A DNA stretch of 64,000 nucleotides from Symsagittifera roscoffensis (lineage: Eukaryota; Xenacoelomorpha; Acoela; Convolutidae). The stretch lies in assembly GCF_963678635.1 (NCBI RefSeq), contig NC_087063.1, forward strand, positions 18,106,143-18,170,142. Direction: 5' to 3'. Below the pieces are notes generated by a model. That model worked only from the letters and a program-made list of their open reading frames with translations. It ran no database searches and was not told the origin of the DNA. Made by a program: the position numbers and the translations under genes. Below, in pieces: positions 11,673 to 23,283 of the stretch (the stretch's first letter is position 1; each line of letters starts with the position of its first letter).

Positions 11673-12576
11673 ACCCGGCTTGACGTTCATAGAAGAAAAA
11701 TGCTTGTCATACAATTTCATATGTGGCGTCTAAGGAAAAAATGTTTATCATACAATTTTCATAGAAAATGGTTTTAAAGAGTTTTGGTACAGATACATAT
11801 TCTATTCGACACTTTTAAAGCTTTCTGGTCATCAAAAAATTTTTTTAATTTTTGAATGAAAAAGATGTTTATTATACAAATTTCGTATATGAAAACTTCA
11901 TGATTAACGTTTTTTCATTCAAAACCTTTTTTTAAAATCGTTCAAAATCAGTTTTCGGTGCGTTTATTTGGAACTAACTTGAAATTTTGAAAATTGAGGG
12001 CATTTTGGCTGATGAAACTATGATTTGACAATTAGTGGAAAAAAATGCTTATCATATAGTTTTCATATATGAAAATTGTATGATAAGCTTTTTTCGAGAT
12101 AAAAATTAAAAATTTCAGTTATCATTTGAAACTGATCATAAGTATAATCAAATGAGCCTTTTATGAGATTTGGTATATTCAGAGCTTTTTAAAATGTTGA
12201 GCATTATAGTAAAATCATTTTATAATTTTTGGTGGAAAAAATGCTTATCATATAATTTCATAGTATGGAAAAAATGTTTTTCATACAATTTCATAGTATA
12301 GAAAAAATGCTTGTCATACAATTTCATAGTATAGAAAAAAGGCTTATGATGCTATTTTCATACAATTTTGAGGATAAGGAGACTGATAAAAAAAGCTTAA
12401 AAATAATTTCCAGACTATGGAAAATGCTTGTTGTAAAATTTCATGGTATGAAAAAAACGCTTATTTTGCTATTTTCATACATACACTTTTACTCTATGAA
12501 ATTGTATGAAAGAGTATGATAAGCATTTTTTTCATATATGAAAATTGTATGATAAGCATTTTTTGTCAACCCGGGT
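11673..12576. repeat. Array element of TGCTTATCATACAATT units (family X)
   Basis: It opens with ACCCGGCTTGAC and closes with GTCAACCCGGGT. Between them ATGCTTATCATACAATTTTCAT and its reverse complement recur at least ten times. Several copies are in tandem at 12240-12345 (GAAAAAATG.TTATCATACAATTTCATAGTAT). The flanks share a direct repeat of about 24 bp (ACCCAAAACATTTGTAGCAAC left, ACCCAAAATACTTGTGGCAAC right). Related copies lie at 22215, 25116 and 25796. There is no coding capacity. Confidence 0.65.
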
Positions 12577-13039
12577 ATGCGCAACCCAAAATACTTGTGG
12601 CAACTTCGTACACTTTTTTGACCGATTTTGCTCAAGGCGGCTTTGTGTAACCGGAAAGACATATGTCGTATGACTATGTAATTCTTTTTGCTTTCTCTAC
12701 CTGTCATTTTTTCTTGAATAGTTTACAATGACTGATTGTTTTGAAAATTTACTTGCTTGTTTTTATTGTCATAATTAACGTCACAAAAAAATCGGTATGT
12801 CAAAAAGATGCCTTTGTATTGTGGAGGGAACAAAGGAAAAAAACCGACTATTCTTTACATATCTCATGAACCCAAAATTAGAAACTAATTTATGCTTTTT
12901 GCTCAAAACTTTTTGACGATCTTTGACTCGAACAAAATCATAATGGCACATGGAATAAGATTGGATCCCGGCTCGAGGTTCCAACTTATTTTTTGGCTTT
13001 CAGAGCCAAACACAATGTTAGTGCTAGTCCAAAATAATA

Positions 13040-13150
13040 ATCGGGTAAGGGTTCATTTCAGGAAAACATCTGAAACTTTGGTCGAGAACAGTCGAAACGT
13101 ACTAGAGCACGGTTGATTACCTCGCGCACGGCGGAAACATACGTCGAGGC
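13040..13150. repeat. Family Y array fragment
   Basis: Units such as GGTCGAGAACAGTCGAAACGTACTAGAGCACGG repeat with decay. A further small patch (GGTCGAAACGGTCGAAACAAACC) lies at 13341-13365. Confidence 0.5.
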
Positions 13151-13488
13151 ATCCACCTTTTTTTACGTTCCTGACACAATGATAAACGTACTGTGGTTAG
13201 TTTATTTTAAACCATTTACATTACAAATAACCTTGATAATTGTATTCACTCTGGGATAATAACCAAAAAGCACAACTTCTAACTTTTAGTTTTTGGATAA
13301 CGCTTGTTAATAGAAAGTCAAAACAAACCTGAAATCAATCGGTCGAAACGGTCGAAACAAACCTTACTTGGGCTAAAGGACAAACCTAGAATTTTCTTGA
13401 GGGCGGAGGGGGGCGATTTGAAAAATTTTGACAAAAACATTGAATTATATACAAGAAAAAAAATAAACAAAACTAAACAAAATCGAGT

Positions 13489-15230
13489 CCTAAATTTTTG
13501 AGTCAAATCTGTCGATTACATCCGCGAGTTTGATTCGTACATCTTAGTGGGCGTAAATCAGCGCCACGTTTGAGAGTAGATCCTCCTTCAAATTAGAGCG
13601 GAGGTGACTTTTTATTAATTAAGTTCTCGAAAAGGATTGGTTAGCAGTTCATGCAGTCACTGAGAGGGTAACGCCAGCATCATTCTCGAGCAAAGCAAAA
13701 ATTAGTGGCATTGAGGTTTTGTGACAAACTTTGAGGGCAGTTGTGAAAGTTTCTGGCGTACTGGTGTAGAGGGGGCACTTGCTGGGGAAGTTTGAATTTG
13801 ATGGGGAAGTCACCATCTGGAAGTAACTTGCTGGGGAAGTCTTGCTGGGGAAGTCACCATCTGGAAGTAAGCCTTCGTATAACTGGAGCAGGTCACCAAA
13901 GTCTTCTCTTTTGCATCTTTCTCAGTTATCCAGCAGCTTGCAAACTTGGGCACAAGAAGAAGCTGCGCCAATGAAGCGTTCCTTGAGGTCCAACAGAACA
14001 AAGTCAAGAAAGGAGAGATAAAGGGTGTGTCTGAAGTTGCCACGAGCTTTTGATGTTATGGGAGGTCTGCCTCTTCGGCTCTCGTTCTGAACATCATTCA
14101 TCAAGCTTTGCAGTGTCAGAATGAATTTTTCGTAGCGGCCATTGCCTTCATCATCGCGCCACTGTTGAAAGAGTTGACGCTAGTTCCGAATGTGATCCAT
14201 TCGACTGAGGCAGTTCTAGTGAAGGACCTTGATGTCTTCTAGTAAAACCTCAACGGAAAATTTGAGCTGGATAAAAGTCAGAAAAGCTTCGTGTCGTTCA
14301 ACCAATCGATTTTCAGACAACTTAGGGATTACTGTCTTACTAATTCCGGCTGTCGTGCAGCTTAGTGCACGTACACGGCTGCAGGGTGTTGCTACGTGAT
14401 GATCGCCTCGACTCCAACTCGAACCCCAGATATTGAGGCAGTGCTGTCGTAGCTCTGGTCAACCGGATGGGCCTTTCTAAGACCAGTTTGATATACGAGC
14501 CAAGGTGATTTTAGCTAACGCAGTCGCCCTTGTGTCAACTGTGTCCACGAATGGCATCAAAAATCTGATCGATATTGAGATCTGCTCATTGTCTCATCGG
14601 CCATGATATTGAAGTAGTTGTAGGCCTTGGCTCTGGAAACAATCTCTTCCAGGATGATTTTCCAAAAAATGATGATGAGAAAACTCTGAGATCCATAGCT
14701 GATACAGTATGTGTTCTGTCTGCACGTTACCATGCGCTGAGCTCTTACTTGATTGCCATTTGCTGCTTCGAGCTAGAGATGGACCTTAGAATTTCCTGAT
14801 CTGACTTCAGTTAGCTTTTCTAGTATCGCCATATCTTCGAATAGCCAAACATGCGGAGAGTGTTTGTTGGGTTTGTCCAGTAGCGCAAACCTGATGTCCC
14901 TGTTCATTTTCAGTCAGCTGAAGTTAGAGATACCGACCTCCATGCAGGGTGGGGAATGGATAGCTTGCTCAGAGAGCGCAGATAGATAACTAAACGATGA
15001 AAGAGTTTCATGTTTCATAGTGGCTTAGTTAGCCAATGGCTCGAGCCTTAAAGCTCCAAGTATACGCATCTCAGGATTTGATGTGCCAGGGATTTCAAGC
15101 TCAAGAGTGGTTGCACTGGTTGAGGGTGGTGATCTTTTGGGTCTACTGGTGAAAAAGTCCTCGAGCGTCTTGAGGTTTCTTGTCCAGAGTACGGGATCTT
15201 TGCGTTTAGTTATTTTTCACAGAAAAAACA
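13489..15230 (-). pseudogene. Decayed hAT-superfamily transposase (TTF/ZMYM-like type)
   Basis: Read on the minus strand, the order of blocks is that of hAT transposases of the '52-kDa repressor / zinc finger MYM-like' type. The N-terminal phrase KTLEDFFTSRPKRS lies near 15150-15175. NYFNIMADETMS (near 14600) corresponds to the conserved 'FSIMADETTDIS' block. DQSYDSTASISGVRVGVEA and AAVYVH (near 14400-14460) match 'GQSYDGASxMSG...YVHC'. RHTLYLSFLDFVLLDLKERF lies near 13960-14020. The C-terminal dimerisation block HLRSNLKEDLLSNVALIYAH lies near 13550-13610. Several frame changes and in-frame stops separate these blocks, so it cannot be functional. The TTF zinc finger expected after the N terminus is not visible. 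The region is GC-richer than its surroundings, as expected for former coding sequence. Terminal inverted repeats were not identified. Confidence 0.8.
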
Positions 15231-15299
15231 CTGATTCGTGTTTCACAAAAATCAGTGAAACACAATATCAGGATGGTTGTAAGCTTTTCCTATTGTTTC

Positions 15300-16230
15300 C
15301 AATTTTTTCCATTATTTAAAAATCGCAATTAAGTGCAGAGACTAAAAATTTTCACTCTCTCAAATTCCAATTTGTTCTCAAAATAGTTAATCATAATGCC
15401 AGTTTATATTTGATAATTGTACAATTTTCTCCCTGATATTTAGTTCGATTAGGTGTCATTGAAGTTAGTCTAAAGTTTTAGTGTGTATTCGGATATGTCT
15501 ACCATTTTTGGAAAGTATTCCCGAAACTTGCGCATAATTCACAACCTTTTGTTTTCTACATTTTATTTGAAATAAGTAAGTACGACCTATTTAGCCGTTA
15601 AAATTAATTTAAAAACCCATACAATTAGGACAAATTTAAAACATGAAACAAGTTGCATCGAAGTTTTTTCAGTGACTCAGGTGTTTTATTTGTCTTTCCT
15701 CTTTCAACTTTTGCTGATACTTTAAATTTTTTATCATTCAATCAAACAACTCAAGATTAAGTCAGAACTCTTTGCGTTTAGTATTTATTACAATTAGCAT
15801 AAGTAGACAAGAAAACGAAAAACAATTGTAGAAGTGATTGGTTTGAAATTATGTCACCATTTAAATTCTACTGTTTTTTTTTGCAAATTTTTGATTTTGA
15901 ACCAAACTTGAAAGAAGTGTGCACTACTTCGCATTTCTGAAACAAATCTATGTAAGCCAATATTTTACTGCATACGCAGTTAGCGAATGTTGGAATTATC
16001 TGTCGTAGAAAAATCTGTGCTGCATTACTAATTAAAATATTCAAGAAAAAGGCCAGTTGCTTGATTTGTATAAGTTTAATAAAAGAAAGTTCTGGTGAAG
16101 AAGGCTGATTCAATATGAATCTTAATTTACTCGAAAAAAAAGCGTGACTATGCCCGTTAATCTCTATGGAATATTTTTTGGTAAAAGAAAACACTGAAAA
16201 TCTATAAAAAATTTCGGACAATATCAAATA
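15300..16230. other. Gene-free AT-rich stretch
   Basis: No recognised gene or repeat. A 119-codon minus-strand frame (15868-16227) has low-complexity composition, no recognisable domain and no splice context, so it is treated as chance. Confidence 0.35.
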
Positions 16231-16239
16231 TCAACTGTG

Positions 16240-16610
16240 AAAATTTCAGTCGTACAAAACTAATACAATCAATTAGCTATCCTCATTTTAATTTGGAAAG
16301 ATTTTTTTGTGCGGGATATTTTGCTACGCATAAATAATTCGCCTTACGCTTTCAACATTATGAATAAAATATTCCAATTGCACTTAAATTAGTCCAGAGC
16401 ATGGCCAAATTGGCAATTTTCAAACTCTCAGATCTTTGCAAACAATGATGGGAGGTAAAATATTTTTACATTTGATTTCAGGGAGTCGATATCTTCTACG
16501 ATATATAATTTTTTTTGTTAAAAACCGTTATTTCGATCGCCGAAAATTGACGGAATAAAAAACCACATAAATAATCCATTTTCTTCGTAAGTCAGTACAA
16601 AAAAAACTTT
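16240..16610 (-). repeat. Diverged family H copy (subfamily with GCGGGATATTTTGCTACGCATAA)
   Basis: The sequence parallels 20100-20460: TTGTGCGGGATATTTTGCTACGCATAAATAATTC, then AGTCCAGAGCATGGCCAA, then a head-like GCCGAAAATTGACGGAATAAAAAACCAC. Ends are eroded. Confidence 0.5.
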
Positions 16611-17064
16611 TCTTCAGGTCTTCGTTTTCTGTCAAAAACATGAAATCTGGATAATAACTTTTCAATGCCGAAAACAAAATTGTAAATATAACCCGAGAAG
16701 TTCGAAAGCCGAAACAAAAATTGAGACACGAGACAGCAAATGAACAATTCGTGGCTCTGCTTTTATACGGCTGCCTAATTTTTTCCTTCATAAAATTATC
16801 TCACTTCAATTCCAGTAATAGCTTCTTTAGAACAATTATAACCATATTAAATCCGGCACATTTAAAAAACCTGAAAAAAAAACAAGGAATGCCAGCTGCT
16901 GCGCAATTATTACGCAAACTTTGTGTCAAATTTTTATGTTTTTCCCCCAGAAAAAGCGACTGAATTAAGAAAAAAGGTGTATTAGTACGCCGTACACAAG
17001 AAGTTATTTCTAAGGTCCAATGCAATGATCTGTATCATATAGAAAATTTAGCTTCATATACTTT

Positions 17065-17470
17065 TTGTTCTGACTTTCGATACGAAAGAATGGGAATATT
17101 TATGCTCGGGGTGGGTTTTTTTTTTCTTCAGACAAATTTCGACTTTTTAACTAGCCGTTTTTGACAAAATTTTTTTATATCATTCGAAAGGTATTGTTGT
17201 CTTGAGCTTAAATTTGAAAAGATATTTAACCTGTGAACATTTTTTGTAAAGTTATGGGGGTTTAAAGATTGCCGTTATGCCCTATTTGGGACAATTAACG
17301 CGCGATATATTTCGAGCTATTAACGCGTAAGCGGAGATTTAATCCGTCTTAGAAATCATTCCAAATTGGTTGAAAGAAGCTTAATTGCCATAATTGATTT
17401 GTTAATAGGCGCAAAATCTCTCACTTTGTACTTAATATGACGTGTGGGGTGATGTTTTTACATAAAATCT
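17065..17470 (+). repeat. Family H copy, head present, tail missing
   Basis: The head TTGTTCTGACTTTCGATACGAAAG folds as a 7-bp hairpin and is followed by GCTCGGGGTGGG and the standard body up to ATGACGTGTGGGGTGATG. The tail hairpin is absent. Confidence 0.7.
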
Positions 17471-17929
17471 GAAATTTTTTCAAAGACTTTTTTTATGTTT
17501 CTTTTTAGAAACTTCGTCATTCTTAATGATACCTTCTTAGACTTTATGAAGATAAGAAATGTGAGTAAAGATGGGAAACTCCATCGAGCCATTTGTTCCA
17601 AAGAATGCGACTCGATAAGGCAAAACGTATGCATTGCTTACTTGTAGAACAATGCTTCATATCTATCTATAGTAATCTATCAACGTAAAAATCTAATATT
17701 AGAAAACTTGGCGAGCCAAAGAACACAAGACTGCTCGTATCAGAAAGAATTTTGTTTTTGAAAATTGTCTCCTAAATGCTGTACTAAGTACCATCTGAGA
17801 AATCTTGAGATCAAATTTAAAATCAAATTAAACTGTGATCAATTTTTGAAAAGTTATGGAGATTTGGAAATTTTCTATTTGGCTAACTTAGGACAATTAA
17901 AATGCGAGATCGGATGAGCATTTTGGATT

Positions 17930-19030
17930 TTTGCCTGCCCAATCAACAAAGCTTCAATTATTGAGAGCACTGGATGACTACACTGCTGAGTTAGACAAAA
18001 AATATATTGCTTATGTTGAGTTTCAAAAAGATTTCCATAATGTTCCCGATAGAAGATTATCGGACCATTATCTTGAGATACGGGATCAGAGGCAAAACTC
18101 TGAACTGGATAAAAAATTTCTTGTTCAACAGGAACTAACGAATAGCTAGGAACAAAAGCCACTCAGACTGGATTTCTGTCATCAGCAGAGCCCCTCAAGG
18201 GTCGGACCTATCACCAACACTGTTTGTACAAATCATCAACCCCATGACAGAAGGTGTCATCTCAAGAATGCTTCTTTATGCTGATAATGGAAAAATCTAT
18301 AGACCAATTACAACAAAAAATACGAACTGCCGAAGAATTTTTAATTAAGTTTAATCTATCAAAAGCCACATTTTACCTAAATTGAGAAGAACAAAGACGA
18401 TGGAAAGAAAATATACATTGGATATCATATCAACTTTGAGAAAAGTAGAATGCGAGAAAGACCAAGGAATCATCATTGACTCAAGGTTAAGTTTCTCTGA
18501 AAACATTGCCAAGAAAACAAGTTTAGCTAAAATTATGCAAGCAATGATACTGGAAAAAGTCAACCAACCGTGAAACCCATACCTAAAGAAAAATAAAGTC
18601 GCTATTGAAATAGTTCAGCCATGGACAACCAGACTAACCACAACTTTATGCAAGTTAACTTACTCTCAAAGACTGAACATTCTGAAGTTTCCAACCCATG
18701 AATCCAAAAGACGATGCGGGGAAATGATAGTGGTAAATAAACTTTTGAACTCTGTCTAGGATGTAACAGCAACTGAAGGAAGACTTGCAGTGAATCAAAA
18801 GTCACTCGTGGTAATCCGTGCAATTTGATAACCAGAAAATTATGAAACTGCATATAAAAAAGCTTCTACTATAGCAGCCATAAACGACTGGAATTCACTA
18901 CCGTAGTCTGTAACTTCAAGCATCAAATCAACTTATTCGAATTCAGGCTGGAGAGACACTGGGAAAAATTATGTACGATACTTCTTTTCTCGATTGAAAA
19001 ACAGGCGTCCACAGAAGGAGCTGATTGACA
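17930..19030 (+). pseudogene. Decayed non-LTR retrotransposon reverse transcriptase (jockey/CR1-like)
   Basis: The translated blocks follow LINE reverse transcriptase order. AYVEFQKDFHNVPDRRL (near 18010-18060) corresponds to the first catalytic Asp block. APQGSDLSPTLF (near 18190-18225) matches 'PQGSxLGPxLF'. LYADNGKIY (near 18275-18300) corresponds to 'FADDTKIY'. ECEKDQGIIIDSRLSFSENI (near 18450-18510) is the 'EKDLGVxxDxxLxFxxHI' block. A C-terminal region with NDWNSLP (near 18885) and a final W-rich block follow. The frame shifts between blocks and several stops interrupt it, and the YADD Asp pair is damaged. The endonuclease domain is not seen, so the copy is 5'-truncated. GC content exceeds that of the flanks. 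Confidence 0.8.
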
Positions 19031-19489
19031 GAAGCTGAGAAGCCTTTAGATAAAAAAAAATTGCCTAATATAATGAAAGAAAGTAACGATAACAAAAGAG
19101 TGCGAAAGAGTGAAAATTACGAAAGAAAACGATAGTGTCAAACGACAGCATTATTTTACCGAGGTTAATTTACATCTACAACCAAACTATGCTATCAAAT
19201 TGAATCCCTGAAAAGTCCTAAATCCCTGTATTGTCTATGCAGCAAAGTTGGGAGTTATTTGAAAAAAAAAAACTATTTCTGTATTGTTTTCATCCCCCAC
19301 GTATTGTGAAATTCGCTCTGTGAAATAAAAGACGATAATTTTTGCACCGGGCAGCGTACTAGTAAGATCAAGTTGCATCTATTTCGGGATTTAAAACATC
19401 GCTTTTTAATAGGACGAAATCAGTCGCACAGTTTTTGCTTGAAAATCAACCCTCGCACCTTATTTAAAATACAAATTGATATATTCAGC

Positions 19490-19760
19490 ACAGAATAACG
19501 TACTAGGTAGAACAACTAGAATGCCTTGGTTCAATTTGGTGCGTGATTTAATCCGGATTTAATCGCCATCAACGCGTTCATTGCGCGAATTAGATTGCGC
19601 GTTAACTATCCTCAATTGGCCCAACTGGCAGTTTCAAACAACACAACCTTGCGAAAAAAGATCACAACATTTTTTTTAAACAATTTTGAGCTCACAAGAC
19701 CAATCGTTTTTAGATGTTAAAACATCTTGTCAAAATTGTAAAACAAAATTTGCAAGTTAT
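19490..19760 (-). repeat. Diverged family H body
   Basis: Conserved order TTAATCCGGATTTAATCGC, GCGCGTTAACT, CCTCAATTGGCCCAACTGGCA and TTGAGCTCACAAGACC matches the minus-orientation copies. Ends are not recognisable. Confidence 0.45.
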
Positions 19761-19979
19761 CTGAATAAAAAAACTACCTCGAGAACAAATGGTTTTCCAC
19801 TTTTTTCGAGACTTGGAAAAAAAACATTACGGTTACTTTAATTGAGCAGAAACACTCTGAGCAAAATTATTTATCACTTTCTTCGTACGTCGGAGCAACA
19901 TGCTTAGAGGGAGGCCGTTGCTAAGTACTTAAATTGTATCGAGTGATAAGTATTCAGTCGCCGTAACTGAAAGTCAGCC

Positions 19980-20465
19980 TTACTGTTCGCATGTCAGGGG
20001 AGGAAAGCCCTGAATGTTCCTACTGTCTCTTAATTGACATCAAATAGTTGTTGGTAAAAAAAGATACCTTAAAACCAATAAGTTTGGTTAAAACTTGAGT
20101 GCAACTATTCAAAGCGATCGATTAGATTTTTTCAAATCATTTTGGAAAATTTTGTTGAGCGGGATACTTCGCCGCGCATAAATAAATCCAATTAGACTTT
20201 TTCGGCATCATAAGTAAAACCTTCACAGCGTGCATCAATTAATTCAGAGCATGGCCAATTTGCAACTTTTGGTTTTAAAAAAATCACAGACAAATTGTAT
20301 TTTTTTATTTGAACTCAAGTAGTTGATATCTTCAGTGGGGCGTAAAAAAGTTTTGTTACAAGTTATTGATTTGATCGGCGCAAGCTGACTGAATAAAAAA
20401 ACCACTCAATGTGTAAATAATCCGCATTTTTCGGAAAGTCGAAACAATAACAAAGAAATATTAAC
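19980..20465 (-). repeat. Family H copy, GGTCTC/GCGGGATA subfamily
   Basis: The tail motif (GGAAAGCCCTGAATGTTCCTACTG) lies at 19999-20030 and a head-like end (CGGAAAGTCGAAACAATA) at about 20430-20450, with a diverged body between them like those at 9130 and 16240. Confidence 0.55.
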
Positions 20466-20837
20466 CCTCTTTTTTAAGGACTCAATTTCGAAATTTGTGA
20501 GTGCTTTAGAATATCATTGACAGCACTTCTTTGACAAAGTTTTTTGACAGTTTCACCTCAAATTTTTTTGTACCACTTTTGAGAATGTTCTATTTTTGAG
20601 AGCAAGATAATGTCAATAAGACATAAAAATTATAAATCTTGTGAAGAAAAAAGAACGTTGTTTAAGGCTGCTTTAATTTCAGAATCTTGTTGGCTGCTAA
20701 TTTAGATTTGATATGTCTTTCAAATTTGTAGGTGGCAATGTTTGGACGGTATTTGTGGCAGCCCCATGCTGTTCTACATAGATAATAACTTTGGGTTAAG
20801 GAGCCTCGTATTTGAAGTAAAATAGATGAAACAAGAA

Positions 20838-21070
20838 ACCCGGGTCGAGCTGCTTACTTTATGTTTCGACTTTCAAATCCAGCACATTTCAGAGCTCGAT
20901 CGAAAAAGATTAGTTGAGACAGGGGTTTCGATTGAGCAAAAATCAAAACATACATACCTCGAGCACAGGTGAGCACGGTCAAAACATATTTCGAGCACGG
21001 TCGAGCAAGGTCGAGTCATAACTCGAGCACTGTCGAAACTTGATTAAAGTTAGCACATCGAGAAATTAAT
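20838..21070. repeat. Family Y array element starting at CCCGGGTCGAG
   Basis: From CCCGGGTCGAGCTGC onward the units TATGTTTCGAC and CGAGCACGGTCGA appear in both orientations, ending near TCGAAACTTGATTAAAG. It is the mirror arrangement of the 2905-3123 copy. Confidence 0.6.
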
Positions 21071-21119
21071 TCATGTCGGGTTTTTTTGCTCGCAAAAGTG
21101 TATAACAGATGTAAACAGC

Positions 21120-21180
21120 AAAGTAAATTATGCATAGATACATGCATGCATGCATAAATATATACATGCATGCATACAAA
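21120..21180. repeat. ATGC/CATGCATA simple repeat
   Basis: ATACATGCATGCATGCATAAATATATACATGC is a short simple repeat. Confidence 0.7.
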
Positions 21181-21289
21181 GCCAAAAATGCCATGTTAAG
21201 TCTAAAAAAGTAGAGAGCGGACTTAATTCAACTCAAAAAATCAAAAATTGACAAACATTGAATCAAACAGCCAAAAAATGACCGTTTTG

Positions 21290-21480
21290 GTTGAATCATT
21301 ACTCGAGCACAACCCGCCCAATCACATCAATCAAACTCGATCACCTCAATCAAAGTGCTCAACAACCTAAATACGGTTGAGCACTTTATTTGTGCGAGAA
21401 ACACCAAACATTGGGCGAGACGGTCAAAACATACACAATTTTAGTCGGGATGGTCAAAACACACCACTTTTTGATCCAGA
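21290..21480. repeat. Family Y array fragment
   Basis: Repeated phrases CTCGAGCACAACC, TCAATCAAAGTGCTC and GGTCAAAACATAC are decayed units of the GTCGAAACATA/CGAGCAC type. The 68-codon minus-strand frame over it is a repeat artefact. Confidence 0.45.
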
Positions 21481-22214
21481 CAATCTGGTAAGCCATAATT
21501 TGCACTAACAAATAATTTTTCAAAAACCTGGTGGTTATGCGTTTTAAGTTTGCCTCAATTTTTAAAAAAATCAGATTAGCTTGAATAAGCAACGGATTTT
21601 TTGAAGAAAAAATTTAATCGGTAACCTTATACTTTAAAGGCCGAAGTTTAAATATCGTGCTACGGTAATGTTATTATTTATTAGTTTTTTTGATAGTATT
21701 TACTCTTTTTCAAAACCAATCAGATCAGCCGAACAAGCTAACTTTATAAGCTCATTAGATCTTTATTCAGTTCTTGGCAAGTAAATTGTTTTGTCAAAAT
21801 CTGGTCGGCGGAGGTTTGTCGGAATTCCTAATTGAAAAAATATACAAATCATTAAAATAGGGAATTTTAAGTTGCCCAATAAAAACGACTCCCCAATACT
21901 GGCAAAACTTTTGATTACTGTTCAGTTTTCATCTCTTGATTGAATTCTCTCATACCACTACTGGAAAGCAATAACTCAAAAGTTTTCCATTAAAATTAAA
22001 CTTAATCTAACTGTCGATACCGCACCTCCTCTATCAATAATAGGTCGAGAAGGTTGAAAAGATCAGTTTTTTCGAGAAAATTGATTTGAGATTCCCTGTG
22101 AGTTATTATTATAATTCTATAAACTTGCTTGCAATGAAAAATTCTAACTGCTAGATTAACTACCTAATGCAAAAGGGGATACTTTTTTATAGAACAGTGT
22201 GAGTAGCATTTTTT

Positions 22215-22345
22215 ATATGTAAAAATTGTATGAGTAACATTTTTGGTCAACCCGAGCTCGTGCATTTTTTTTAAAGGTGCCCGGGTTGACCAAAAAAACT
22301 ACTCATACAATTTACTTGTATAGAAAAATGCTACTCACATATACT
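22215..22345. repeat. Two family X ends facing each other
   Basis: A right end (AATTGTATGAGTAACATTTTTGGTCAACCCGAG) is followed after about 30 bp by a left end (CCCGGGTTGACCAAAAAAACTACTCATACAATTT). The unit here is ACTCATACAATT, a variant of ATGCTTATCATACAATT, so this is a subfamily. Confidence 0.6.
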
Positions 22346-22689
22346 ATTAGTGTAGAAAATTGCATGAAAAGTCCATGACAAAGGTTTTTCCATAAACCAA
22401 AATTTTTTTCTAATTAGTTTCATCTCAACATTTTTGGTTACCGAACACAATTGACAAAAACCCTGGTTACTCAAAGATTGAGTCAGCAAAGATTTCAGGT
22501 TTCGGGTGATTTGATATTCGCCCGGATTTGAATGGCCGATCAATTGTTAGAAGAAAACAAAGCTCTAGAACCCAATTAACTGCAATCAAAGTCTCAGCCA
22601 ACATGCGACGAGTTCCATTGTCTGCAAGGTTGTCACCACTAGTGATAAAAAACCACTCACAAGCCGTGGTCTAAACAAGATCTTCTCTC

Positions 22690-22900
22690 ACTCGATTGAC
22701 GACACGCAAGCGAAGCACCTTGGAGAAATCAGATCACAAGAAAGTGGAAAAAAGTCGACTCCTAACAGATTTTGTCTATCTTACCGAAGAAGATATGCGA
22801 GAAAAGAGTGGCCTAAAACTTCACACTGGGGGGAAGATATTGCATTCATACGTGCAAGCCTGGCGTTGCCGAAGCTGTAAACAATTGTTAAGTCTGTAGT
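22690..22900 (+). CDS. Unrecognised 67-codon basic frame, faintly SAM-domain-like
   Basis: The frame encodes a lysine-rich start and then LTDFVYLTEEDMREKSGLKL, which resembles the C-terminal half of SAM domains ('LxxLTEEDLxELGI'). It continues as HTGGKILHSYVQAWRCRSC. The local GC content is above background, extending upstream to about 22580 without a single long frame. No splice partners were identified. It may be an exon, a fragment of a transposon-encoded protein, or chance. Confidence 0.25.
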
Positions 22901-23140
22901 GTCTATAGGGCGAGTACCAATAACGCAACAAAGCGAAACAATTCCTTACGATTAGCAAAACAATTCTTATCGATACGTCTTGACAAAGAAAACTAAAATT
23001 ATTATGTTTTTATTCGTTTCTTGGTTGATGTTTTTATGGTTGAAGATTCAAACAAACAATTTGGCAGCCTTTTTGTCGTCTTCCGAGCAAGCGTTGACCT
23101 GCTTAGCTGATTGGTATGACTCGGTGTTGGTCCAACACAT

Positions 23141-23283
23141 AGAGTAATTTCAGATAAGGTACACCGTCTGCTCGTCACGCTATCTTATTTTCGGCCGGAT
23201 AGATTCGTGCAACTTCTTAGTCTAATACCGATCTTAATCTTACTCTTATATCTCTTAGTCTCAATAGATCTAGAGTATACTGG
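23141..23283 (+). repeat. Conserved core of a dispersed repeat (family V), copy 1
   Basis: The 143 bp from AGAGTAATTTCAGATAAGG to GTATACTGG are matched, inverted, at 38913-39055 with roughly eight differences by eye. Similarity fades but continues downstream to a hairpin (GTGCTGAAATT...AATTTCAGCAC at 23344-23371). No coding frame is preserved. It may be part of an LTR, a Helitron-like end or an unknown non-coding element. Confidence 0.7.

Noticed and set aside
15868-16227. 119-codon minus-strand frame
   Set aside because: Low-complexity Phe/Ile/Lys-rich composition typical of AT-rich noise, with no domain or splice context.
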